Shown here one piece after another: positions 1 to 6,472 of a DNA stretch of 8,316 nt (position 1 is its first letter; every line of letters begins with the position of its first letter). The notes beneath the pieces are model-generated. The model did no database searches. It saw only the letters and a list, made by a program, of their open reading frames with translations, and had not been told where the DNA came from. The position numbers and the translations under genes are program-made. Where the stretch lies: NCBI GenBank assembly GCA_003864535.1, contig BHEQ01000076.1:1-8316 (forward strand), in the 5' to 3' direction. Source of the DNA: Gammaproteobacteria bacterium (GTDB lineage: Bacteria; Pseudomonadota; Gammaproteobacteria; Cardiobacteriales; Wohlfahrtiimonadaceae).

Positions 1-43
1 ATATTAAATCATATTGTTATTTAGTTAAAAGAAGGGTTAACCA

Positions 44-709
44 ATGAATTATCGTATTTTAAAAAATAGTAGAATAAATATTAAAATTATTCTTTTTTGT
101 TTAATATTTAATGCAAGCTATGCTGAAAATCCAGAGCAACCAGATATTAAACAAGATATTGAACTAGATATTAAGCAAGATATTAAATCAGATATTGAAT
201 TAGATATCGACGTTAGTAAAAACAAAAATTTAACCGCAGCTTTTGATCAGTTAAGAAAAGAGAAAGATAAATTGCAGCAAGATTTTGAGATCCTGCAGCT
301 CAAGCAAAAAGAAAATAATCAGCTCATGGATGAAAATAAATCCCTAAAAGCTGAGCTTATGGGTTTTACTGAGCTTAAAAATGAGGTTATTTTATTAAAA
401 GAAACCGCAAATAGGCAAGAATCCCAAATTACAGACTTAAGCGCAGAATTAGTGCAAAAAAATTCTGGCATAGATGCGTATATCGAAAAGATTAGTGTTC
501 TTGACGCTAAAATTGCAGATTATGAAGCCATAAAACCCAGAGCGTACCAAATTAAAAAAGGGGACTATCTCCCTAAAATTGTACAGCAACAATGTAATGG
601 AGCGATAAGCTGGGAAGAGTTATATGCATATAATAAAGATATAATTAAAAATCCAAGTCGCTTATTGATTGGAACTAATATAATGCTGCCCAAAGAGTGC
701 AGCTTATAG
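44..709 (+). CDS. Secreted coiled-coil protein with C-terminal LysM-like domain
   Basis: I do not recognise this 221-aa protein as a named family. Seen: a basic N-terminus and hydrophobic stretch (about residues 13-24) ending in ASYA, which reads as a signal peptide cleaved after A27. Next comes a six-fold four-residue repeat DI(K/E)x (residues 34-57), then a long charged, heptad-like coiled coil (about 60-160). The C-terminal segment (about 167-216) starts YQIKKGDYLPKI, contains W190-EELYAYNKDIIKNP and ends LLIGTNIMLP, which is the LysM pattern (Y-x-V-x-x-GD..., W/L-x-x-I/L-x-x-x-N, L-x-x-G-x-x-L-x-[IL]P). LysM domains bind peptidoglycan, so a periplasmic wall-binding role is inferred. The start at 44 has a GAAGGG ribosome site at 31-36. 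The stop codon directly abuts the next ATG, so the protein is probably co-expressed with the downstream MscS-type channel. Existence of the gene is certain in practice; function is open. Confidence 0.85.
   Translation: MNYRILKNSRINIKIILFCLIFNASYAENPEQPDIKQDIELDIKQDIKSDIELDIDVSKNKNLTAAFDQLRKEKDKLQQDFEILQLKQKENNQLMDENKSLKAELMGFTELKNEVILLKETANRQESQITDLSAELVQKNSGIDAYIEKISVLDAKIADYEAIKPRAYQIKKGDYLPKIVQQQCNGAISWEELYAYNKDIIKNPSRLLIGTNIMLPKECSL
143..214 (+). repeat. Six 12-bp tandem repeats inside the LysM-protein gene
   Basis: Six consecutive 12-bp units begin at 143, 155, 167, 179, 191 and 203. Each opens GATAT(T/C), and the rest alternates AAACAA, GAACTA, AAGCAA, AAATCA, GAATTA and GACGTT. They encode DIKQ, DIEL, DIKQ, DIKS, DIEL and DIDV just after the predicted signal peptide. 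The unit is a multiple of three, so gain or loss of a copy keeps the frame and only changes linker length. The DNA units are similar but not identical, which suggests an old array that has drifted. Confidence 0.9.
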
Positions 710-2959
710 ATGAGAGATGAAATGTTAGTTAGCTTTTGGCGGTGTTTTAATTTAGCTTGGGCTGGAATATTGTCACTTTGTATAATCCTAAATATTGCGC
801 AAGCGCAAAATTTGCCGCTTAATATTATCCAAAATAACTTAAATAACTTACCTGCAAATGCATCTCCACAAAAAGAAATAGCTATTCCTGATCCAATGCA
901 ACTAGCTGTTACTTGGTGGCAGTATGTTGATAGGGCAAACAAAGATTCTTTAGAATCAAGGCTTAATGATTTTTACGAGAGAATAAACCTACAAATACAT
1001 CAGTCTACTGGAGCAGATCTAGATGAGTTATTAAAAATAGGCAGCCAAATTAAAGCAAATATGGAGCTATATGCACGCTTAAAGCTTAAGCCTTTAGCTC
1101 CCATATTGCCTAAACAGGCTGCTTTAGAAAGATATAATATTACTCAATTAATTGATTTGCTCGCCATGGTTAGAATAACGAAGAAGCAAGTTAATCGTGA
1201 TCAACATGAATTAGATGAGTTAGATAAAAGAATAAAGCTGAGCACTAGAGCTGGGGATACTCTAACCGCGGCATATTTAGCTTTAGATAAGATTGACCCA
1301 AAGAAATTTCATTCAGGCTTAAATATTATTGAACAGCGTTTTGATAGGGCTATTTTTGATGAGCAATTAAAGTTTAAGCGTCTTGAAAGTAGCAATTCTA
1401 AAAATTATCTTGCAAACTTAGAGTCATCAAGAAGGCTTGCAACCGAGAATTTATATATAGATGCCAGTGAAAGGCATGATATAGAACAAGAAATTAGTCA
1501 TGCTAAAAATATATTATCAGAAGCTGAGGCTAAGCTTACAAAAAAACAAGCCGAGAATATAAATCAATTTAATGATAATCAGATTTTTTCTAATGAATAT
1601 CAACAAAGTTTATTATATCTTCAGGTTTTACATGCTCTTGCACAAACAGATTTATTAAGTTTATTAAATGAGCGCTATTTACTCGCATTTCTTGAAGAGG
1701 ATCGGATTGATTTTGATACTCTCCAAAATGATATATTATCTTATAAAGATACTTTAGATGATCTATTAGTAAAATCAGTGACATGGCTTGATAAAAACGA
1801 CACAAATAGGATAAAGTTTCTTGAGCTTACAGAGGATAATCCAGCGGTATATAAATCAAAACAATATTTATTAGATACAGTACAAAAGACTTTTATAAAT
1901 ATTATGTTATTGCAAGATAATATCGATGATACCCAGTTTTTAATTAATTTAACCGAGCAGAATGTTTTATCCGTACAGGGTTTTACCAGCAGGTGGCTGA
2001 TAAGGGCTTTAAATAATAGCAGCAATATTTGGCAGATAACTCAAGAAAAACTTAATATGTCTTTGTTTAAGATTGGGGATACCCCAGTTACCGCACTTGG
2101 TTTTGCCCGTCTTTTATTTATTATTATTAGCGCGTGGTGGGTTGCTTTTTGGGTTAATAAGATTTTAATTCGCCTCGGTAATAAAGGTGATGCGCATCAA
2201 TTGCCCGCTTATTATTTAGTTGCACGCTTAAGTTATTATTTGATTATTTTGATAGGTTTATTTTCAGGTCTTGCAGCAGTTGGCATAGATTTTACAAGCT
2301 TTGCTTTAGTTGCAGGTGCTTTGGCAATAGGTTTAGGTTTTGGGTTGCAATCTATTGTGAGTAATTTTGTTTCAGGCTTAATCTTGCTGTTTGAACGCTC
2401 TATTAAAGTTGGTGATTTTATTGAGCTCCAAGGTAGTGGAATCTGTGGTGAGGTTAAGGAGATTAATGTCCGCGCGACGATTATTTGTAATAATGATAGC
2501 GTTGATATTATTGTCCCAAACTCTGAGTTTATGAATACGAAGATGTTAAATTGGACGCTAACTGAGCCAATTCGGCGGATGCGTTATCCTTTTAGAGTCT
2601 CTTTTGATGTGGATAAAGAAATTGTCAGAGAGGTTGTTCTGGCTGCTGCAGAGGATTTACCCCATACTCTTAAAGGAGTATCTGGGCGCAATCCATCAGT
2701 TTGGTTGGTTGGGTTTGGTGAATATGGCTATAAATTTGAATTAGTTGTCTGGCTAACCCCACGTGCGGTAAAAAGACCAAATGCGGTTGGTGCAGCTTAC
2801 ATGTGGGCGATTGACAATGCTTTGCGTGAAAATAATCTAACTATCCCAGTTCCTCAGCAAGAATTACGGTTTAGAGAAAATAGCCCACCGCTTGAATTTA
2901 TGCGGGTAAATTCGCGGACACGTAAAGAGAATCTACATGATCTTGATGAGACAGAGTAA
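710..2959 (+). CDS. MscS-family mechanosensitive channel with large periplasmic domain
   Basis: A 749-aa inner-membrane channel. Seen: a signal-peptide-like start (hydrophobic about residues 14-30, ending AQA at 30-32) and a long hydrophilic, helix-rich, partly coiled-coil region (about 33-455). Three membrane segments follow at about 461-485, 502-525 and 528-560. The last is the glycine/alanine-rich pore helix (LVAGALAIGLGFGLQSIVSNF) running into GLILLFERSIKVGD. The cytoplasmic beta domain has GEVKEINVRAT and the IVPNS...NWT block (about 580-617). E. coli MscS has about 286 residues, so some 450 here are extra. MscK and MscM also carry large periplasmic regions but have about 11 membrane segments; this protein shows only the core three. 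Expected role: opening under membrane tension on hypo-osmotic shock. The ATG at 710 abuts the preceding TAG. An ATG four codons on (722), with GAGAG five bases upstream, may be the true start and gives a more typical signal peptide. Confidence 0.93.
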   Translation: MRDEMLVSFWRCFNLAWAGILSLCIILNIAQAQNLPLNIIQNNLNNLPANASPQKEIAIPDPMQLAVTWWQYVDRANKDSLESRLNDFYERINLQIHQSTGADLDELLKIGSQIKANMELYARLKLKPLAPILPKQAALERYNITQLIDLLAMVRITKKQVNRDQHELDELDKRIKLSTRAGDTLTAAYLALDKIDPKKFHSGLNIIEQRFDRAIFDEQLKFKRLESSNSKNYLANLESSRRLATENLYIDASERHDIEQEISHAKNILSEAEAKLTKKQAENINQFNDNQIFSNEYQQSLLYLQVLHALAQTDLLSLLNERYLLAFLEEDRIDFDTLQNDILSYKDTLDDLLVKSVTWLDKNDTNRIKFLELTEDNPAVYKSKQYLLDTVQKTFINIMLLQDNIDDTQFLINLTEQNVLSVQGFTSRWLIRALNNSSNIWQITQEKLNMSLFKIGDTPVTALGFARLLFIIISAWWVAFWVNKILIRLGNKGDAHQLPAYYLVARLSYYLIILIGLFSGLAAVGIDFTSFALVAGALAIGLGFGLQSIVSNFVSGLILLFERSIKVGDFIELQGSGICGEVKEINVRATIICNNDSVDIIVPNSEFMNTKMLNWTLTEPIRRMRYPFRVSFDVDKEIVREVVLAAAEDLPHTLKGVSGRNPSVWLVGFGEYGYKFELVVWLTPRAVKRPNAVGAAYMWAIDNALRENNLTIPVPQQELRFRENSPPLEFMRVNSRTRKENLHDLDETE

Positions 2960-2966
2960 AGATAAT

Positions 2967-2995
2967 CTGTCAAAACTTAGAACTTAAGGTAGAAT
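2967..2995 (+). promoter_or_regulatory. Possible sigma70 promoter for rhodanese-grxC
   Basis: A -35-like CTGTCA (2967-2972, 4/6 to consensus) and a -10-like TAGAAT (2990-2995, 5/6) are separated by 17 bp. They lie in the 83-bp gap after the MscS gene and about 48 bp before the rhodanese start. Spacing and position fit, but in AT-rich DNA such matches arise by chance. Confidence 0.4.
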
Positions 2996-3042
2996 AACTC
3001 CGTTTTTATTTAGCATTTATTTTATTTTTGTAATGGGGTCGC

Positions 3043-3474
3043 ATGGATAGGTTTATTGAGTTTGCCAGTCTAAATTGGTACTTGTTTTTAGCATTTTTCG
3101 TAGTGCTTTTTGTAATTATTGGATCTAATCTTAAGCAGCGTATGAGCGGGATAGTTTCAATTAGTAGCCAAGCTTTATTGCGTTTAAGTAATGATGATGA
3201 GGCGGTTATTATTGATGTTAGAGATGGTTCTGTTTTTAAAAACGGGCATGTTCCAGCATCTATTAATGTTCCAATGGCTGATATTAATATAAAGATTGAG
3301 GCTCTCGCAGAGAAATATAAAACAAAATCAGTCATTCTTGTTTGTCAAACAGGGGTGCGTGCCTATCAGGCAGCTAGTTCTTTTAAAAAATATACTTTTC
3401 CTGCAATTTATACGCTAAATGGCGGTATTGACAATTGGAAACAAGATAATTTACCTCTGAGTAAACATAAATAG
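3043..3474 (+). CDS. yibN: Membrane-anchored single-domain rhodanese (YibN-like)
   Basis: A 143-aa protein with one N-terminal membrane segment (about residues 11-29, WYLFLAFFVVLFVIIG) and a cytoplasmic rhodanese domain (about 36-137). Domain hallmarks visible are IIDVRD (56-61), GHVPASINVP (68-77), the active-site loop CQTGVR with catalytic Cys101, and the closing LNGGIDNW (125-132). Rhodaneses carry sulfane sulfur as a cysteine persulfide; the physiological substrate of the YibN type is not settled. Length, topology and position immediately before grxC and secB all match E. coli YibN. The start has a GGGG ribosome-site candidate at 3035-3038, rather close to the ATG. Only 22 bp separate its stop from grxC, so the two are probably one operon. 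Confidence 0.92.
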   Translation: MDRFIEFASLNWYLFLAFFVVLFVIIGSNLKQRMSGIVSISSQALLRLSNDDEAVIIDVRDGSVFKNGHVPASINVPMADINIKIEALAEKYKTKSVILVCQTGVRAYQAASSFKKYTFPAIYTLNGGIDNWKQDNLPLSKHK

Positions 3475-3496
3475 TTTATTATTTTAAGGACTTAAA

Positions 3497-3745
3497 ATGA
3501 TTGAAATGTTCTATTCGGCTTATTGCCCATATTGTACCAGGGCCAAAGCTTTGCTCGAGAGCAAAGGCGTTGCGCTTACCATTTTTGATGTGAATGAAGA
3601 TCCGATGCAGGCAATTAACGCACGGAAGCGTTCAGGACTTGGGACTGTGCCGCAAATCTTTATTAATGGCAACCATATTGGCGGTTGTGATGATCTCCAA
3701 GCTTTAGAAGATGCAGGCAAGCTTGATGCATTATTAAAAGCATAA
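3497..3745 (+). CDS. grxC: Glutaredoxin 3 (GrxC)
   Basis: An 82-aa classical dithiol glutaredoxin, the usual GrxC length. Seen: the CPYC redox motif (Cys10, Cys13) after MIEMFYSAY, the cis-proline TVPQIFI segment (50-56) that forms the glutathione site, and the GGCDD motif (62-66). It reduces protein disulfides and protein-glutathione mixed disulfides with glutathione in the cytoplasm. Cys64 is an additional cysteine in the GGCDD position, as in many GrxC proteins. A good AAGGA ribosome site lies at 3486-3490, six bases before the ATG. It sits between the rhodanese and secB, the conserved gammaproteobacterial order, though secB is 164 bp further on here and may have its own promoter. Confidence 0.97.
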   Translation: MIEMFYSAYCPYCTRAKALLESKGVALTIFDVNEDPMQAINARKRSGLGTVPQIFINGNHIGGCDDLQALEDAGKLDALLKA

Positions 3746-3772
3746 ATAAGCAAAGATTAAACTTCTTTAATA

Positions 3773-3808
3773 TATTGATTAAATTTAAGATATTGATTAA
3801 GTTTAAAA
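3773..3808 (+). repeat. Two 18-bp direct repeats in the grxC-secB gap
   Basis: TATTGATTAAATTTAAGA (3773-3790) is followed directly by TATTGATTAAGTTTAAAA (3791-3808), 16 of 18 identical. A decayed third start (TATTAATTTAAG, 3809-3820) follows, then a perfect 10-bp palindrome TTAAGCTTAA (3816-3825). Each copy contains TTGATT, which resembles a -35 box or an Fnr-type half-site, but I could not pair it with a convincing -10 element. The rest of the 164-bp gap is AT-rich with no visible gene. Confidence 0.75.
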
Positions 3809-3909
3809 TATTAATTTAAGCTTAAGGTGTTTATTAAATTAGATGTATCTTACGTGTTAATCTTTTAGTTTTATTTTATTTTTTTATAAGTTTAAGTATA
3901 GGAACAGAT

Positions 3910-4419
3910 ATGACCGACAAAGTAAATGATGTTAGCACCGCCGTAAATTCTCAGGAAGATCAAGTAGGTTTTGAAATTCTTAAGATTTTTATTAAGAATG
4001 TTTCATTTGAAGCACCAAACTCACCTGATATTTTTAGAGAGGAATGGAAGCCTGAAATTTCTGTGCAACTAGCCAATCTATCTAATCAGCTTAATGAAAC
4101 AGGTCTAACAGAAGTATGCTTAAGGATTACCGTTACAGCTAAAATGGGTGATAAAACTGCATTTTTAGTAGAAGTTGAGCAATCTGGTATTTTCAATACA
4201 GTCGGATTTAGTGAAGAGCAACTTGGGCATATGCACGGCGCGTTCTGCCCTAATATTTTATTCCCATATGCACGCGAAACAATAGATAGCTTGTTAATCA
4301 AAGCAGGATTTCCAGCAGTTCAGCTCGCACCTGTTAATTTTGATGCGCTATACATGCAACGTTTAGAACAAATTCAAGAAGATAAATCACAAGCGGATAA
4401 TAAAGAAGGTAATGCTTAG
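3910..4419 (+). CDS. secB: Protein-export chaperone SecB
   Basis: A 169-aa SecB. The family is a homotetrameric cytosolic chaperone that keeps preproteins unfolded and hands them to SecA for Sec translocation. Seen: FEILKIFIKNVSFEAPNSPDIF (21-42), the beta-sheet core LRITVTAKMGDKTAFLVEVEQSGIF (71-95), the diagnostic CPNILFPYARE (113-123) and LAPVNFDALYMQRL (139-152). These resemble gammaproteobacterial SecB more than betaproteobacterial forms as I recall them. About 15 extra residues at the N-terminus and an acidic, Asn/Gln/Lys-rich C-tail are ordinary variation. AGGAAC at 3900-3905 is a well-placed ribosome site. In E. coli gpsA follows secB; here ccoS follows instead. Confidence 0.97.
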   Translation: MTDKVNDVSTAVNSQEDQVGFEILKIFIKNVSFEAPNSPDIFREEWKPEISVQLANLSNQLNETGLTEVCLRITVTAKMGDKTAFLVEVEQSGIFNTVGFSEEQLGHMHGAFCPNILFPYARETIDSLLIKAGFPAVQLAPVNFDALYMQRLEQIQEDKSQADNKEGNA

Positions 4420-4464
4420 TTAGTATATTAATAAGGTATTATGCGCAGATTAACCCCGCATCTA

Positions 4465-4492
4465 CGTAGTATAAAAACGCGTAGTATAAAAA
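4465..4492 (+). repeat. Two perfect 13-bp direct repeats upstream of ccoS
   Basis: CGTAGTATAAAAA occurs at 4465-4477 and again at 4480-4492, a 15-bp period, ending 13 bp before the ccoS ATG. Just upstream lies a weak inverted repeat, CGCAGAT (4444-4450) and ATCTACG (4460-4466), with one mismatch and a 9-nt loop. Each copy includes TATAAA, so they could supply -10 elements, but no matching -35 is evident. Confidence 0.8.
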
Positions 4493-4505
4493 GAGATCAA
4501 ATAAG

Positions 4506-4664
4506 ATGAAAATATTACTTTTTATTGTGCCCTTGGCGACGATACTCGTTATTGTATGTGGGATTGGCTTTTTTTGGGCGGTGCGCAGCCGCCAGTTTGA
4601 TGACTTAGATGGTCCAGCTCATCAGATTTTATTTGATGATGAGCCCGATCAGGATAATAAATAA
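4506..4664 (+). CDS. ccoS: cbb3-type cytochrome oxidase assembly protein CcoS
   Basis: A 52-aa protein. Seen: MKILLFIVPLATILVIVCGI, a single membrane helix (about residues 4-23), then the signature FFWAVRSRQFDDLDGPAHQI and a short acidic tail (LFDDEPDQDNK). The WAV-x-S/R-x-QFDDL-x-GPA-x-x-IL-x-DD block is the CcoS pattern, and the length is typical. CcoS is needed to assemble cofactors into cbb3-type (high oxygen affinity) cytochrome c oxidase in the inner membrane. It is usually found with ccoNOPQ, ccoG or ccoI; none of these is in the window, so here it is an isolated member following secB by 86 bp. AGAG at 4492-4495 is a possible ribosome site at 10-bp spacing. It implies that the organism has a cbb3 oxidase encoded elsewhere. 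Confidence 0.93.
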   Translation: MKILLFIVPLATILVIVCGIGFFWAVRSRQFDDLDGPAHQILFDDEPDQDNK

Positions 4665-4690
4665 AACTTGTAGGCACATCTATTAACTGT

Positions 4691-4773
4691 TTTTTCTGCG
4701 TTACGCAATTTTATTAAAATGCTCATTTACCTATGTAAACTGCGCTTTTAATAAAATTGCAGGTCTTGAAAAA
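4691..4773. repeat. Long palindrome between convergent ccoS and fumarase genes
   Basis: GCAATTTTATTAAAA (4705-4719) is perfectly inverted as TTTTAATAAAATTGC (4746-4760). Inside is a second perfect inverted repeat, TTTAC (4726-4730) and GTAAA (4735-4739) around a CTAT loop. Outside are arms TTTTTC (4691-4696) and GAAAAA (4768-4773). The structure could form a large hairpin from either strand. It sits where a bidirectional terminator is expected, but no T-run directly follows the stem on either strand. It also resembles a dispersed palindromic element (nested arms with a CTCATTTAC...GTAAACTGCGC centre). I cannot tell which from one copy. Confidence 0.8.
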
Positions 4774-4816
4774 TCTAATTAATATAAAGCCCCCTGTAGA
4801 AGTTCTATAAGTCTAG

Positions 4817-6337
4817 TTATTGGCTCACAACAGGAATTTTACGCAATTTCTCTTGCCAGATTTTAGGTCCCTCGCGATGGATAGAATTACCTTGAGTATC
4901 CACCGCGACAGTCACCGGCATATCTTCAACCGTAAACTCATAAATAGCCTCCATCCCTAAATCAGCAAAGGCAAGTACTTTAGCTTGCTTTATCGCTTTC
5001 GATACCAAGTATGCAGCACCACCAACTGCCATCAGATAAATCGCCTTATTATCTTTAATTGCATCTATAGCAATCTGACCGCGTTCTGATTTACCCACCA
5101 TGCCAAGCAAGCCTGTGCTTTCTAGCATTTGGCGTGTAAATTTATCCATACGCGTCGCAGTGGTTGGTCCTGCAGGCCCTACAACCTCATTTCTAACAGG
5201 ATCAACAGGGCCTACATAATAAATAAAGCGGTTAGTGAAATCAACAGGGAGTTTTTCGCCTTTATTGAGCATATCTATCATGCGTTTATGTGCAGCATCG
5301 CGTCCTGTTAAAAGCTTACCTGACAATAAAATAACCTCACCTATTTTCCATGATTGAACTTCCTCATGCGTGATTTTATCCAAATCAACGCGCCGCGCCG
5401 AGGTTACATTATGGGTAAGTTTGGGCCAATGGCTTAAATTTGGAGGCGTAAGCACCGCAGGTCCTGATCCATCTAATATAAAGTGAGTATGCCGTGTTGC
5501 CGCGCAGTTTGGGATCATTGCAACAGGTAAATTAGCGGCATGAGTTGGGCAATCTAGAATTTTGACATCCAATACTGTAGTTAGTCCGCCTAAACCTTGC
5601 GCACCTATTCCAAGTTGATTAACTTTTTCATATAATTCAAGGCGTAACTCTTCGAGACGATTTTCAGAGCCTTTTTTGACTAAATCTTGGATATCAACAG
5701 GTTCTAAAAGTGATTTTTTCGCCATTAACATCGCCTTTTCAGCAGTGCCGCCAATACCTATTCCTAAAATTCCAGGAGGACACCAGCCTGCGCCCATTTG
5801 TGGTAGCATTTGCAAAACCCAATCAACAATAGAGTCGGATGGATTTAGCATCGCAAATTTACTTTTAGCCTCACTCCCACCGCCTTTTGCGGCGACATGA
5901 ATATCAACTTTAGTTCCTTCCATAAATTCAAAATGAATTACAGCGGGAGTATTATCTTTGGTATTAATCCGAAGGCCTGCAGGATCACTTAAAACAGAGG
6001 CACGCAATTTATTATCAGGATCATTATAAGCTAAAGCAACTCCTTCATTAAATGCAGCCTCCAGATCAAAATCATCCTCAAATCTAGCACTGCGCCCAAT
6101 TTTAATAAAAGCAGTAACGATACCAGTATCTTGGCAAATAGGGCGGTGACCTTCTGCACACATTCTTGAATTAATTAGAATTTGTGCCATAGCATCTTTA
6201 GCGGCGGCAGATTCTTCCAGCTCATAAGCCTTGCTAAGAGCTTGAATATAATCAATAGGATGATAATAAGAGATAAATTGCAAGCTATCGGTAATTGACT
6301 GAACAAAGTCACTGCGTTTAATAATCTGTGCTGACAT
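4817..6337 (-). CDS. fumA: Class I (4Fe-4S) fumarate hydratase
   Basis: A 506-aa single-chain class I fumarase catalysing fumarate + water to L-malate in the TCA cycle. Seen: the N-terminal domain (about 10-285) with PICQDTG, GAGWCPPG and IPNCAATRH, giving cluster ligands Cys68, Cys186 and Cys278. Their spacing closely matches the three cysteines of E. coli FumA. Also present are KGGGSEAKSKFAML (151-164), GIGIGGTAEKA (192-202) and GAQGLGGLTTV (245-255). The C-terminal domain (about 290-495) carries SGKLLTGRDAAHKR (339-352), GPAGPTTATRMD (387-398) and GGAAYLVSKAIK (439-450). No key residue is missing. Class I enzymes have an oxygen-sensitive cluster, in contrast to FumC. The start is supported by an AAAGGA ribosome site (plus-strand 6343-6348) five to six bases upstream. 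It is transcribed divergently from clpX and convergently to ccoS. The symbol is by class; it could equally be called fumB or fum. Confidence 0.96.
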   Translation of the reverse strand: MSAQIIKRSDFVQSITDSLQFISYYHPIDYIQALSKAYELEESAAAKDAMAQILINSRMCAEGHRPICQDTGIVTAFIKIGRSARFEDDFDLEAAFNEGVALAYNDPDNKLRASVLSDPAGLRINTKDNTPAVIHFEFMEGTKVDIHVAAKGGGSEAKSKFAMLNPSDSIVDWVLQMLPQMGAGWCPPGILGIGIGGTAEKAMLMAKKSLLEPVDIQDLVKKGSENRLEELRLELYEKVNQLGIGAQGLGGLTTVLDVKILDCPTHAANLPVAMIPNCAATRHTHFILDGSGPAVLTPPNLSHWPKLTHNVTSARRVDLDKITHEEVQSWKIGEVILLSGKLLTGRDAAHKRMIDMLNKGEKLPVDFTNRFIYYVGPVDPVRNEVVGPAGPTTATRMDKFTRQMLESTGLLGMVGKSERGQIAIDAIKDNKAIYLMAVGGAAYLVSKAIKQAKVLAFADLGMEAIYEFTVEDMPVTVAVDTQGNSIHREGPKIWQEKLRKIPVVSQ

Positions 6338-6385
6338 GATTTTCCTTTATAAGTAAATAGTAATAATTAAATAGTAAATGTAAGT

Positions 6386-6403
6386 TTGATCTTGATCTTG
6401 ATC
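6386..6403. repeat. Three tandem TTGATC hexamers upstream of fumarase
   Basis: TTGATC is repeated exactly three times (6386-6391, 6392-6397, 6398-6403), followed by TTA. It creates three GATC sites six bases apart. It also gives two overlapping TTGAT-N4-ATCTT sequences, partial matches (8 of 10 defined bases) to the Fnr/Anr consensus TTGAT-N4-ATCAA. It lies about 50-65 bp upstream of the fumarase start codon. A regulatory role is inference. Confidence 0.8.
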
Positions 6404-6472
6404 TTAAAACCTAGGTATATTGTCATATCATGCTTAAAAAGCAAGCATCAAAATCAAATGAACATTAACTTT

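Noticed and set aside
143..214. Repeat arrays as a CRISPR
   Set aside because: Units are 6-18 bp, directly contiguous with no spacers, and there are no cas genes.
565..942. 125-aa open frame on the minus strand spanning the LysM and MscS gene junction
   Set aside because: It is antisense to two well-supported coding regions, including the MscS signal peptide, and has no recognisable features.
3006..3335. 109-aa open frame on the minus strand
   Set aside because: It is antisense to the rhodanese gene, which has a clear membrane anchor and active site; treated as a shadow.
4444..4466. Inverted repeat CGCAGAT/ATCTACG as a secB terminator
   Set aside because: Seven-bp arms with one mismatch and no T-run after the stem; too weak to call.
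4797..4807. Small palindrome TAGAAGTTCTA just downstream of the fumarase stop
   Set aside because: Five-bp AT-rich arms with a one-base loop cannot form a stable terminator.
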